Source: Xanthomonas maliensis (lineage in GTDB: Bacteria > Pseudomonadota > Gammaproteobacteria > Xanthomonadales > Xanthomonadaceae). Taken from it: a DNA stretch of 64,000 nt. Below are positions 52,697-61,812 of the stretch, in pieces. The notes under the pieces are model-generated. The model was not told the DNA's origin. It was given only the letters and a program-made list of their open reading frames with translations, and did no database searches. The DNA is taken from contig NZ_NSET01000025.1 in NCBI RefSeq assembly GCF_009192945.1, positions 124,001 to 188,000 of the forward strand, given 5' to 3'. The translations under genes were made by a program, and so were the position numbers. The first letter of the stretch is position 1; each line of letters begins with the position of its first letter.

Positions 52697-54394
52697 TCAC
52701 GGTGTGGCACTGGCGGCCGACGGCGCGGCGCTGACACCGCGGTTGTCCGGCCAGGGCGCGTCCAGCAGTGCCAGCGGCACCGCGTCGGCGATCGGCGTAC
52801 CGCTGTAGAACGCACGCAATGCGGTTTGCACCTGGGGCCGGGTGCGATCGTCCAAATACAGCATATGGCCACCGGCATAGGTGGCGACCTGCACGTCCGG
52901 GTTGAAGCCGCGGATGGTGTGCAGCCGCGCCAGTTGCTTCTCGGTGCTGTAGAGCGGCGTGGCCAGATCGTGATAGCCGCTGAGCGCCAGCACCTTGAGG
53001 CTGGGATTCAGACGCAGGGCTGCCAGCAGGTCGGGCACGGTATCGGGCGCGGGCCGTCCGCCGTGGTGGAAGTCCCAGTCATCGATGATGGCGTCGTTGA
53101 GGATGGCGTAGCTGGCGTTGGGCGCGCTGTAGCCGAGATAGTCCGGATACTGCCGCGCCACCGCATTGGCCAGCGGCTGGCCGATCAGGATGTCGGACGG
53201 GTCGCCGTCATCGCGCAGGCGCGGATCGCTGTCGGGCAGGCGCACCCGGCCATCGTAGCGGCCGATGACATTGCCGGGCAGCAAGGCGTTGTTGAACGGC
53301 TGCAGGGCGAAATAGCCCTGCAAGGCCTGCAGGGTCAGGCCCGACAGCGGCCGCCAGCGCGCCAGTACGTTGGCGCTGGGCGGTGCCGGCTTGCCCAGCA
53401 CGGTGGGAAAGCCGTACTGGCTCAGCACCCAGGTCGGCCCGTAGCGCTGGAACTCGTCGTGCACCACGCTGACGAAGGCGCGCATCTGCAGCGCATAGAA
53501 CGCATCGCTGGCATTGACTTCGGTCTGATGGTGGTAGGCGGCGACGGCGGCATAGCTGGGGAAATAGCCGCCGATGGTGTCGCCGCTGTACTTCATGCCC
53601 TTGGCGTAGTCCGGGTAGTACAGGCCGCCGGAGAACGTCGCATCGGTCATATAGTTGAGGATCGACGACTGCAGCACCACACCGCTGAGCTGCACGCCGG
53701 CCGCCTCCAGCGACAACGCCAGCATCGCCGAGCGCGTGGTGCCATAGGATTCGCCGAACAGGTACAGCGGCGCGTTTGCGCGTTGATTGGCCTGCAGGTA
53801 ACGGCGGATGAAGTCGCGCATCACCTGCACGTCGGCATCGCTGCCCCAGAAGCTGCGGTTGGTCTTGGGCAGAATGGCGGTGGACAGTCCGGTGCCGGGC
53901 GGATCGATGAACACCATGTCGGTGCTGGCGATCAGGCTTTCGGCGTTGTCGACCATCGGATAGTTGGGCCAGCTGCCGAACGCCGGTGCCGGCGTGGCCA
54001 ACCGTTTGGGTGCGAACGACGCCAAGTGCAATAAGGACGCCGATGCGCCGGGGCCGCCGTTGTAGAAAAACGTCAGCGACCGTGGCTTGCCGCCACGCGC
54101 GGTCGCAGTGTAGGCCACGTAGGACATGGTGGCTTGCGGTTGGCCGCTCGGATCGGTGGCGATCAGATGGCCGGTGCGCACGGTATAGGGCACCGACTGC
54201 TGCCCGCTGTGCCAGACGTAATGCATGACCGCCGATCGTTCATTGACGGCGCGTGCGTCGAGCCCGGCATCGGCCGCGGACGCATAAGCAATGCGATCCA
54301 GGTAAGGCGCGTTGGCTGCGCCAACCGGTGCGGCAGCCAGCAATAACGTCAGCAGCAGGGGAGCAAGCAAACAGGTGGTCGTGCGCAGGGTCAT
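52697..54394 (-). CDS. Exported S10 family serine carboxypeptidase
   Basis: This 565-aa protein has a signal peptide (CLLAPLLLTLLLAAAPVGA). Features of peptidase family S10 are SLTFFYNGGPGASAS (oxyanion region), VFIDPPGTGLS and the nucleophile elbow FGESYGTTRS (Ser216). The catalytic Asp is in ALSGYHDLATPLY and the His in AGGHMLYLD. All triad residues are present, so it should be active in removing C-terminal residues from peptides in the periplasm or outside. The start is the ATG at 54392-54394. A co-transcribed secreted EF-hand gene follows. Confidence 0.92.
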   Translation of the reverse strand: MTLRTTTCLLAPLLLTLLLAAAPVGAANAPYLDRIAYASAADAGLDARAVNERSAVMHYVWHSGQQSVPYTVRTGHLIATDPSGQPQATMSYVAYTATARGGKPRSLTFFYNGGPGASASLLHLASFAPKRLATPAPAFGSWPNYPMVDNAESLIASTDMVFIDPPGTGLSTAILPKTNRSFWGSDADVQVMRDFIRRYLQANQRANAPLYLFGESYGTTRSAMLALSLEAAGVQLSGVVLQSSILNYMTDATFSGGLYYPDYAKGMKYSGDTIGGYFPSYAAVAAYHHQTEVNASDAFYALQMRAFVSVVHDEFQRYGPTWVLSQYGFPTVLGKPAPPSANVLARWRPLSGLTLQALQGYFALQPFNNALLPGNVIGRYDGRVRLPDSDPRLRDDGDPSDILIGQPLANAVARQYPDYLGYSAPNASYAILNDAIIDDWDFHHGGRPAPDTVPDLLAALRLNPSLKVLALSGYHDLATPLYSTEKQLARLHTIRGFNPDVQVATYAGGHMLYLDDRTRPQVQTALRAFYSGTPIADAVPLALLDAPWPDNRGVSAAPSAASATP

Positions 54395-54694
54395 GGGGCA
54401 CCTGAAGGAAGGCGCTGCCGGCAGCGGCAGCCGAATGGCGCACCGTTACTGCCGGCGTGCCGCACCGTGACGACGGCGCCCATCGCAAGGCCGCCGCACC
54501 ACAGGCAGCATCTCCGAGTGAGGCTGCGCGTGCGCAGTGCTGTGCGAAACCAGCGCACGCGTGGCGAACCGCGCTGGCATCTTTGGCGAAGCTCGCCGCC
54601 GGACTGTGACCGATTCGAGGTCTGGAGCAGGGGGACCCAGCGCCGGACGGGCGGCGCCGTGGGTGGTGCGCGACCTCTGTCTAGCGGTGGCGGC
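54395..54694. other. 300-bp intergenic stretch
   Basis: This is the region between the HDOD gene end and the S10 peptidase start. I see no gene in it. The right part presumably carries termination of the HDOD transcript and the left part the promoter of the peptidase gene. No clear hairpin with a T tract was found. Confidence 0.5.
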
Positions 54695-55849
54695 TCACTC
54701 CACGCTGGCGGCGATCAGGCGTTCCCAGAGCGCGGCATTGGCAGCCGGGTCCGGTTCCAGGGTGGCCAGCAGCTGCAACGCATGCCCGCCCTGTTCGGCG
54801 CCGTGGCGCGCCAGCATCGCCAGCACGGCCGCCAGGCGGCCATAGCGCAGAGCCAGTCCGAGCGGAGTGGCCGGCATCTGCGCGTCCTGTTCGGGGCGCT
54901 GTTCGTCCAGCGCGGTGGCGACAGCGGCCGGCAGCTCCCAGGTCGCCGCGATGGTCTGGGCCACCGCGGCGGTATGACGCTCCACCAACAGGGCAGCGGC
55001 TGGCAGGCTGTACGGTAGGCCGGGCCGTTCGGCATAGGCGTCGCGCAGCAGCCGCAGGATGACGATGGCGCCCAGGCCTTGCAACAGGCCGGCCAACTGG
55101 GCCGACAGGCTGTCGCCGCCCCGCTGGCGTGCGTAGGCGGATGCGGCGGCGGCGGTGCGCAGCGCATAGTCCCAGACCGCTGCCGGTAGGCGTGCGTGCA
55201 GGCCGCCATCCAGGCTCAGTACCGGCTGCATCACCGCGGCCGCCACGATCTGCCGCACGCCTTCGGTGCCGATATGCACCACCGCCCGCTCCAGACTCTC
55301 CAACGGCCCGCCTTGCGGCCGGTACAACGCGCTATTGGCGATGCGCAGCAGGTTGGCGGCCAGGGCGGGATCCTGCGCGATGATGGCGGCAATGCCGCGG
55401 CCGGAGGCATCGGGGTCGTTGACCGCCCGCATCAACTGCGGCAGCAGGTGCGGCCGGCGCGGCAGCAGCTGCGGGCGCAGATCCAGCTGGTCCAAGGCCT
55501 GCCCGACCGCCACGACCGCACTCTCCTGGGCCGGGTCCAGCGGCGTGGTCGTCTGCGCCAGCGCCGGCGTCTCGGTCACCACCGCGTACATCTGTCGCAG
55601 CAGCGGTCGCAGCGGCGGCGGTGTCAGCGGCGAGGCGTCGGTCGTCGCGGCGGCGATGGGGGCGTCCTGTGGTGGCATCTCCACCGCGGGCTGGGCCGTG
55701 GCCGGATCCATGGGCGCGATCGCTGCGCGCACCTGGACTGCAGCGGGCGCGACGCGCTGGCTGGCGCGCATGCGCTGCCACAGATAGATCAGCACGGCGA
55801 GACCGATCACGACACCGGTGACGAACAGCAACAGGATCGAGAGCTTCAT
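54695..55849 (-). CDS. Membrane-anchored HDOD domain protein
   Basis: This 384-aa protein has an N-terminal transmembrane segment (LSILLLFVTGVVIGLAVLIYL), a Pro/Ala-rich linker and an HDOD domain (about 135-340): QLMRAVNDPDASGRGIAAIIAQDPALAANLLRIANSALYR, then LAGLLQGLGAIVILRL where an HD-GYP/HD phosphohydrolase would have metal ligands. HDOD proteins lack the HD residues and are thought to act as signalling adaptors. The start is the ATG at 55847-55849. Signalling or motility control is plausible but not shown. Confidence 0.88.
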   Translation of the reverse strand: MKLSILLLFVTGVVIGLAVLIYLWQRMRASQRVAPAAVQVRAAIAPMDPATAQPAVEMPPQDAPIAAATTDASPLTPPPLRPLLRQMYAVVTETPALAQTTTPLDPAQESAVVAVGQALDQLDLRPQLLPRRPHLLPQLMRAVNDPDASGRGIAAIIAQDPALAANLLRIANSALYRPQGGPLESLERAVVHIGTEGVRQIVAAAVMQPVLSLDGGLHARLPAAVWDYALRTAAAASAYARQRGGDSLSAQLAGLLQGLGAIVILRLLRDAYAERPGLPYSLPAAALLVERHTAAVAQTIAATWELPAAVATALDEQRPEQDAQMPATPLGLALRYGRLAAVLAMLARHGAEQGGHALQLLATLEPDPAANAALWERLIAASVE

Positions 55850-56268
55850 AGGCGGGAATCTGGAACGTGACGTGACTATCCGGCATGCCGCCGGTGGCGG
55901 CAACGTGCGGATGCTCGGCCGCGCGATAACGGCACGCACTGCGCCGCGAGGCCTGCGCGTCGGTCAGGCGGCCGGCATGCGCGTGGGGGACGGTGAGCCC
56001 GCTGTCATTGGGGTGACCGCCAAGCTGCACGTGCGGCTAACACGCGCCGGACCATCATGCGCCACCAGCTGTGCGGCCATAGAGCATCTAGGCAGCTTAA
56101 AGGATGCAGGCATCCGCAGCTGGACCACCTTCCCTTCCGGCATGGCCAGCGCCATGCCGGTGCCGTGTTGCCCGCTCGGGCGATCTCGCGACCAGACAAG
56201 CCGGTCCTCGGCGCAGCCCGGCGAACCGCCGGCCGTGGCATGCTGCGCCGTCAGGACACCGCCCTCGG
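55850..56268. other. 419-bp intergenic stretch
   Basis: Between the HDOD gene and the NAD(P)-binding protein gene. Several overlapping short frames exist on both strands, but none has a ribosome binding site, family match or distinct coding pattern. Nothing is supported here. Confidence 0.5.
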
Positions 56269-56925
56269 TTAGTTCGGCTGCGCCAACGCCTGTGCGATCG
56301 GCGTCTGCCCATCGACGAACTCGATGGTCTTGCCGATCGTGGCTGGCGTGGCCAGGGTCGCGGCGATCACCTGCGCGACGTTGGCGCGCGAGGCGCTGCG
56401 ATCGCTGTCGCTGCCTGGGTGGCAGGTGATGCGTCCACTGGGCGGATCCAGGCTCAGCCGGCCCGGACCTAGCACCGTCCAATCCAATGTCATGCTGCGC
56501 AATTGCGCGTCGGCTTCTGCCTTGGCCTGCGCATAAGCAAAGAAAGGATCCTCCGGCGCGATGCCGTGGTCCAATCCAGCGCCCAGATAGGACACCATGA
56601 CATAGCGTTGCACGCGCGCCTGCTGCGCCGCATGCATCGAACGGATCGCCGCGTCGCGATCCACTGCGTAGGTGCGCGCGGCATCGCCACCGCCGGCGCC
56701 GGCCGACCACACGACCGCGTGATGGCCGGTCAATTGGGCGGCAAGCGCCTCGGTGTCGGCGTGTTCGATATCCACCACCACCGGGGTGGCGCCGTCGTCG
56801 CGGACGTCGTCGGCATGCGCAGGATTGCGAATCAGGGCGGTGACCTGGTGGCCGTCGCGCACCAACAGCGGCGTCAACAGGCGGGCCACCTTGCCGTGGC
56901 CGCCGATCAGCAGGAAACGGGACAT
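56269..56925 (-). CDS. NAD(P)H-binding protein, atypical SDR family
   Basis: This 218-aa protein starts MSRFLLIGGHGKVARLLTPLLV with the glycine-rich Rossmann motif. It continues with TALIRNPAHADDV, VVWSAGAGGG and KTIEFVDGQTPI, matching the atypical (SDR-like) NAD(P)-binding family that includes YtfG- and YwnB-like proteins. It lacks the YxxxK pair of classical SDRs. A sensor or redox role is typical; the substrate is unknown. The start is the ATG at 56923-56925; nine codons upstream is another in-frame start. Confidence 0.85.
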   Translation of the reverse strand: MSRFLLIGGHGKVARLLTPLLVRDGHQVTALIRNPAHADDVRDDGATPVVVDIEHADTEALAAQLTGHHAVVWSAGAGGGDAARTYAVDRDAAIRSMHAAQQARVQRYVMVSYLGAGLDHGIAPEDPFFAYAQAKAEADAQLRSMTLDWTVLGPGRLSLDPPSGRITCHPGSDSDRSASRANVAQVIAATLATPATIGKTIEFVDGQTPIAQALAQPN

Positions 56926-57136
56926 CGACTGTCCTCGCAAGGCGCGTGGCATGACGCGGGAGGGTCATGGTGGCCGCAGCGATGCTAAGACCGCGTCGAC
57001 GGTCGCGCTCGTTCGTGTGCGGCGCAGGTGATTGCCAGCGCTGCAGCACCGCTGCCGTGCTGCCGGTACGGGTAGGCACAGCGTCTTCTCATTGCGCCCG
57101 CTAGGGTGGCGTGCGTTTCTCGCTGTCGAGGCTTTC

Positions 57137-58174
57137 ATGCCGCGTTCGGATCTGCGTGCGTTCGTCCTCCGCGTCATCGTCGTGCTGGCGCTGATCGCCT
57201 GCGCCTGGTTGCTGTGCACATTGTCGGGATTGCTGCTGATGGTGTTCGGCGCCATCGTGCTGGCGGTGCTGTTGCGCGCGATGACCGACTGGGTCCGGCG
57301 GTGGGTCCCCATCTCAGAGGGCTGGGCGCTGGCGCTGGTGGTCGTGGTGGTGGCAGTAGGTCTGGGCGCCTTGCTGTGGTTGTTCGGCTCACAACTGGCC
57401 AGCGAGTTGAGCGCGTTGCAGCGCAGCTTGCCGTCGGCATGGGGACGCTTCCACGACTGGCTGGCATCCGGGCCGCTGGGGCCGACACTGGAAGAACTCG
57501 GCCGCCAGGCGCCGCAGCGGGTATCCAACCTGGCCCCGCGTGCCGGGGCGTTCGCGTTGAGCATCACTGGCGGAGTGGCCAATGTGTTTCTGGTGCTGGT
57601 CGGCGCGGTCTATCTGGCTGCGCAGCCGGGCCTGTATCGGCGTGGGGTCCTGCTGTTGGTACCTGCCGATGCGCGCGCGACCCTGGATGCGGCCCTGCAG
57701 GCCAGCGGCGTCGCGTTGCGCCTGTGGTTGCGCGGGCAGTTGCTGGCGATGGCGGTGGTCGGCGTCCTGACCGGGCTGGGGCTATGGGCGCTGGGGATTC
57801 CGGGTGCGCTGGCGTTGGGCATCATCGCCGGTATGCTCGACTTCGTTCCCATCGTCGGGCCGATCGTGGCGGCGGTGCCGGCGATCCTGCTGGGCTTCAC
57901 GGTCAGTCCGCAGATGGCGCTGGCCACCGCGGCGCTGTTCGTGATCGTCCAGCAGATCGAAGGCAATCTGCTGCTGCCATTGATCCAGCAGCGCAGTGTC
58001 GATCTGCCACCGGTGCTGCTGCTGTTTTCGCTGTTCGGTATTGGCATGCTGCTGGGGCCGGCCGGCGTGTTGCTGGCCGCGCCGCTGACGGTGGTGGCGT
58101 TCGTGCTGGTGAAGCGCCTTTACGTGCAGGAGGCTCTGCAGGCGCCGACGCGCGTTCCCGGGCAGTTGCAATGA
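57137..58174 (+). CDS. AI-2E/PerM family transporter
   Basis: This 345-aa polytopic protein has about seven to eight hydrophobic segments: AFVLRVIVVLALIACAWLL, then MVFGAIVLAVLLRAM, and a conserved C-terminal block PGALALGIIAGMLDFVPIVGPIVAAVPA followed by IQQRSVDLPPVLLLFSLF. These match the AI-2E (PF01594) exporter family, with diverse proposed cargoes. The start is the ATG at 57137. It is followed after 132 bases by a host-attachment-like gene. Confidence 0.9.
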   Translation: MPRSDLRAFVLRVIVVLALIACAWLLCTLSGLLLMVFGAIVLAVLLRAMTDWVRRWVPISEGWALALVVVVVAVGLGALLWLFGSQLASELSALQRSLPSAWGRFHDWLASGPLGPTLEELGRQAPQRVSNLAPRAGAFALSITGGVANVFLVLVGAVYLAAQPGLYRRGVLLLVPADARATLDAALQASGVALRLWLRGQLLAMAVVGVLTGLGLWALGIPGALALGIIAGMLDFVPIVGPIVAAVPAILLGFTVSPQMALATAALFVIVQQIEGNLLLPLIQQRSVDLPPVLLLFSLFGIGMLLGPAGVLLAAPLTVVAFVLVKRLYVQEALQAPTRVPGQLQ

Positions 58175-58306
58175 ATGCGGTCCTGCGCGGCGAGGTTGGA
58201 GCTAAACGTGCTGCTGACGTCGGCTACGCGCAATCCTTACATTCGCTGCCCTAGGGTCGGACAACACCGCGCTGAGCGCGGCATCCATTCGCATCAGGAG
58301 GCCGAG

Positions 58307-58705
58307 ATGAGTCTGCACATTCCCCAGGGCGCATTGGTGGTGGTCGCCGACGGCGGCGAGGCCCGCTGGTTCACCAATACCGGCGACGAACGCAGCGTGG
58401 TGCTGCGTCAGCACGCGCGTACCGAGGTGCAGAACGTGGACGACGAGGGCCCGGCGGGCAAGGTGCCGCCACGCAGCTCCGAAGCGGAGCTGGACGAAAT
58501 GACCTTTGCCAAGCAACTGTCGCAGGCATTGAACGATGGCGCGTTGAAGCACGACTACGCACATCTGGTGCTGGTCGCCGACCCCACCACACTGGGCCGC
58601 GTGCGTCCGCTGCTGCACAAGCAGACCCAGCAGCGACTGGTCGGCGATGTGGCCAAGGATCTGACCAATCTGCCGCTGGAAGACATCCAGCGCGCCTTGT
58701 CCTGA
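58307..58705 (+). CDS. Host attachment protein-like (baeRF/HA family)
   Basis: This 132-aa protein starts MSLHIPQGALVVVADGGEARWF. Its N-terminal VVVADGGEARWF and C-terminal VLVADPTTLGRVRPLLHKQTQQRLVGDVAKDLTNLP match the bacterial host-attachment family (PF10116), whose fold resembles eRF1 domains. A CAGGAGG ribosome binding site precedes the ATG at 58307. A thioredoxin gene follows within 10 bases. Function is unclear; ribosome- or stress-related roles are proposed for the family. Confidence 0.85.
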   Translation: MSLHIPQGALVVVADGGEARWFTNTGDERSVVLRQHARTEVQNVDDEGPAGKVPPRSSEAELDEMTFAKQLSQALNDGALKHDYAHLVLVADPTTLGRVRPLLHKQTQQRLVGDVAKDLTNLPLEDIQRALS

Positions 58706-58713
58706 GGCGCGCG

Positions 58714-59046
58714 ATGGCGTTCATGCGCGACTACGACAGTCAGGCGCCCGAGCGTGCAGCGGTGGATGCGCAGGCAGGTTGGCAATTGCTGGAATTCGGC
58801 ACCAACTGGTGCGGCCATTGCATGGCCGCGCAACCCTTGCTGCAGAAATTCCTTGGCGGCCAGGACGCGCTCGACCATCGCAAGATCGAGGATGGCAAGG
58901 GCCGTCCGCTCGGGCGGAGTTTTGCTGTCAAATTATGGCCAACGCTGATCCTGCTGCGCGATGGCAACGAAGTCGCCCGCGTCGTGCGCCCGCAGACACG
59001 TGACGACTTGGCGCCGGTGCTGACGGCGCTCGGCATCAATCGCTGA
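58714..59046 (+). CDS. Thioredoxin family protein
   Basis: This 110-aa protein has a thioredoxin fold with the active-site WCGHC (Cys33 and Cys36), where classical thioredoxin has WCGPC. The cis-Pro region KLWPTLILLRDG is present. The GH instead of GP dipeptide should raise the redox potential, so it may be more oxidising than housekeeping thioredoxin. It is 8 bases downstream of the host-attachment-like gene, probably in one transcript. No signal peptide, so cytoplasmic. Confidence 0.9.
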   Translation: MAFMRDYDSQAPERAAVDAQAGWQLLEFGTNWCGHCMAAQPLLQKFLGGQDALDHRKIEDGKGRPLGRSFAVKLWPTLILLRDGNEVARVVRPQTRDDLAPVLTALGINR

Positions 59047-59718
59047 GCGGGACCGGATTGCGGGGCGCGGTCGCTGGAATCACAGCGGGTCGCAGGAATC
59101 TGTGGCGTTAGGAGGCGCTGACCGCACCGCCTGTTCGCTGCCCACGTGTGGAAAACGGCCCATGTAAGCGCCGCAGCTGCCGCGTGTCGCAACCTCGCTG
59201 CGGTCGATTCCACGACGGATGTGTCTGGTGGTGCCGGTCACGCAGGTGCTGGACGACGGCAGCGGACACGCGCGCGGCTGTCCCATGGCACGCCGATGCA
59301 GCGCATGCAACGCATGCGCGTGGGAGCCAATGCGTGTGGCCATGCAGCGCGACGCGACGCCATTCGAATGGACATTGGCGCAGCGCACGTCGGCGCACGC
59401 GCCATGCGGTCAGCACGGCGTCTGGCGCAGTGCAACGATGCTGCGTATGTCCGCTGAAACAGCCTGTTTTGCAGCCTCGCCAGCGGCGGCGGGGTGCAGC
59501 CAGACGCGCGCTGTAGTAACATGGCGGGCTGATCAATGCCCTTGGGCCGTTGCCCATCTTTTGGTCGTCTGTCCCGCAGCGCCGTGGAATACACGCGGCC
59601 GTCCGGGAATGCCTCCGGCGTCATTGGTGCGCGTGCATGCGCCGCGCAATGCGATGGGCCGTGTCCTGTGCGTGACCGGGACGAGCGGGCAGCGATGGCC
59701 GCACCAGGAGACCGCACG
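59047..59718. other. 672-bp stretch without a supported gene
   Basis: Overlapping frames exist on both strands but all have atypical His/Cys/Arg-rich composition and no ribosome binding site or known family. It precedes the MFS transporter, whose promoter and ribosome binding site (CAGGAG) lie at the right end. The rest may hold degenerate sequence or an unannotated RNA; I cannot support one. Confidence 0.5.
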
Positions 59719-61209
59719 ATGCACGACACCCACGCGATCCGTTCGCATTTCGGTTGGTTCAAACGCCGCCGCCACTTGCAGTTGGAGGAGGTCACCGTGG
59801 TCGACCGCGGCATGCTGCGCAAGGCCGTGGGCGCCGCGGCGCTCGGCAATGCGATGGAATGGTTCGACTTCGGCGTCTACGGCTATCTGGCGGTGACCTT
59901 GGGCCAGGTGTTCTTCCCGTCCACCAACCCCACCGCGCAGCTGATCGCCACCTTCGCGACCTTCACCGTGGCCTTCCTGGTGCGGCCGCTGGGCGGGCTG
60001 GTGTTCGGTCCGTTGGGTGATCGCTACGGGCGCCAGAAGGTGTTGGCGGCCACGATGATCCTGATGGCGCTGGGAACCTTCAGCATCGGCCTGATCCCTT
60101 CGCACGCGCGGATCGGTCTGTGGGCACCGGTGTTGTTGTTGCTGGCGCGCTTGCTGCAGGGCTTCTCCACCGGCGGCGAATACGGCGGTGCGGCCACCTT
60201 CATCGCCGAATACGCCACCGACCGCAATCGCGGCCTGATGGGCAGCTGGCTGGAGTTCGGCACCCTGGGCGGCTATATCGCCGGTGCCGCCACGGTGACC
60301 GTGCTGCAAGCGGCATTGAGCGAGGCACAGATGCTGGCATGGGGCTGGCGCGTGCCGTTCCTGATCGCCGGGCCGCTCGGCCTGCTGGGCCTGTATCTGC
60401 GCATGAAGCTGGAAGAGACGCCGGCCTTCCGCGCCTATGCCGAACAGGCCGAGCAGCGCGAACGGCAGACCGCCGGGCAGGGCTTGATGACCTTGCTGCG
60501 GCTGCATTGGCCGGCCTTGCTGAAGTGCGTGGGGCTGGTGCTGGTGTTCAACGTCACCGACTACATGTTGCTGACTTACATGCCCAGCTACCTCAGCGTG
60601 ACGATGGGCTATGCCGAGAGCAAGGGCTTGCTGCTGATCATCCTGGTGATGCTGGTGATGATGCCGTTGAACGTGGTCGGCGGGCTGTTCAGCGATCGTC
60701 TGGGGCGGCGGCCGATGATCATCGGCGCCTGCGTGGCGCTGTTCGCGCTCGCCGTTCCCTGCCTGTTGCTGGTCGGCAGCGGCAACGACTGGCTGATCTT
60801 CGCCGGGCTGATGCTGCTGGGCCTGGCGCTGGTGTGCTTCACCAGTTCGATGCCCTCCACGCTGCCGGCGTTGTTCTACACGCCTGTGCGCTACAGCGCG
60901 CTGTCGATCGCCTTCAACGTGTCGGTGTCGTTGTTCGGTGGCACCACCCCGTTGGTCACCGCCTGGCTGGTCGAGCGCAGCGGCGATCCGTTGGTGCCGG
61001 CCTATTACCTGATGGGCGCAGCGGCGATCGGCTTGATCACGATGCTGTTCGTGCGCGAGACCGCAGGCCTGCCGTTGCGCGGTTCGCCGCCTGCAGTGGG
61101 CAGCACCGACGAGGCGCGCGCGCTGTTGCGCGACGACCGCCCGGTGACGGTGGACCCGCAACTGCCCACCCCACCGACAGCGATGCCAGGCCAGCCGCAC
61201 GCGGCCTGA
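59719..61209 (+). CDS. MFS metabolite:H+ symporter, ProP-like
   Basis: This 496-aa protein has twelve transmembrane segments and the metabolite:H+ symporter signatures: LGNAMEWFDFGVYGYLAVTLG, FLVRPLGGLVFGPLGDRYGRQKVL, RLLQGFSTGGEYGGAATFIAEYA, and FSDRLGRRPMI. These match ProP-type proline/betaine and dicarboxylate symporters. The ATG at 59719 has a CAGGAG ribosome binding site. Substrate specificity (osmoprotectant or organic acid) is not predictable. It ends three bases from a convergent gene. Confidence 0.92.
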   Translation: MHDTHAIRSHFGWFKRRRHLQLEEVTVVDRGMLRKAVGAAALGNAMEWFDFGVYGYLAVTLGQVFFPSTNPTAQLIATFATFTVAFLVRPLGGLVFGPLGDRYGRQKVLAATMILMALGTFSIGLIPSHARIGLWAPVLLLLARLLQGFSTGGEYGGAATFIAEYATDRNRGLMGSWLEFGTLGGYIAGAATVTVLQAALSEAQMLAWGWRVPFLIAGPLGLLGLYLRMKLEETPAFRAYAEQAEQRERQTAGQGLMTLLRLHWPALLKCVGLVLVFNVTDYMLLTYMPSYLSVTMGYAESKGLLLIILVMLVMMPLNVVGGLFSDRLGRRPMIIGACVALFALAVPCLLLVGSGNDWLIFAGLMLLGLALVCFTSSMPSTLPALFYTPVRYSALSIAFNVSVSLFGGTTPLVTAWLVERSGDPLVPAYYLMGAAAIGLITMLFVRETAGLPLRGSPPAVGSTDEARALLRDDRPVTVDPQLPTPPTAMPGQPHAA

Positions 61210-61212
61210 GCG

Positions 61213-61668
61213 TCAGCCCGTGGCGGGCGCGCAGATCGCCAGGATGTCGGGATAGGGCAGGCCGTGGCCGAGCTCGACGTGGCGTTTGAGACTGACGTCG
61301 AGCAGCAGGCGCCAGCTGCGGGCGCAACGTGCCAGCGCCGGGATCGCGCAATCGCTGGAGTGCACCAGGTCCACCCGCGTGCCCTGGCCGATGGAGACCA
61401 GCGCGAAGCGCAATACCGTCCCGGCCCAGGCCGTGCTGTCGAACAGGTCGGCGCGCCGACAGCGCCAGCACGCCAGCCGGTGGTCGGCGCCGGCGTCGAG
61501 GATGAGCTCCGCCCACCAACCGTGGTGCGGCCAGTCCAGACGGATCTGCTGACCCTCGCGGCGGACCTCGCGCGTCCACCAACGCGCCAGCTGCGCCGGC
61601 TCGGTGAGCGCGGCGGAAACGACCTCGGGGGCAGCGGCAATGATGCTGCTGTGGCGAATCTCGTTCAT
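61213..61668 (-). CDS. SRPBCC (AHSA1-like) domain protein
   Basis: This protein of about 151 aa starts MNEIRHSSIIAAAPEVVSAAL and has the SRPBCC/START-like pattern with LARWWTREVRREGQQIRLDW. The family binds hydrophobic ligands in a helix-grip cavity; the AHSA1-type members are related to Hsp90 co-chaperones but the bacterial ones have varied roles. The start is the ATG at 61666-61668; an in-frame start seven codons upstream exists. It converges with the MFS gene. Confidence 0.8.
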   Translation of the reverse strand: MNEIRHSSIIAAAPEVVSAALTEPAQLARWWTREVRREGQQIRLDWPHHGWWAELILDAGADHRLACWRCRRADLFDSTAWAGTVLRFALVSIGQGTRVDLVHSSDCAIPALARCARSWRLLLDVSLKRHVELGHGLPYPDILAICAPATG

Positions 61669-61812
61669 CGGTGTCGATGTTGCCGGCACGGAGCCCGATG
61701 ATCGCGTACTTTTGCTGCAAGTTGAAATTGGCGGGCTGGACCGCCGACGCTCGGCAGACGCTCACGCTGGGCTGGGTACCATGCGGCAACGCCCTGAGGA
61801 GCACGAGCCGGT

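Noticed and set aside
59108..59557. Open frame of about 149 codons on the minus strand before the MFS gene
   Set aside because: His/Cys/Arg-rich translation, no ribosome binding site and no family; it looks like a chance open frame in GC-rich DNA.
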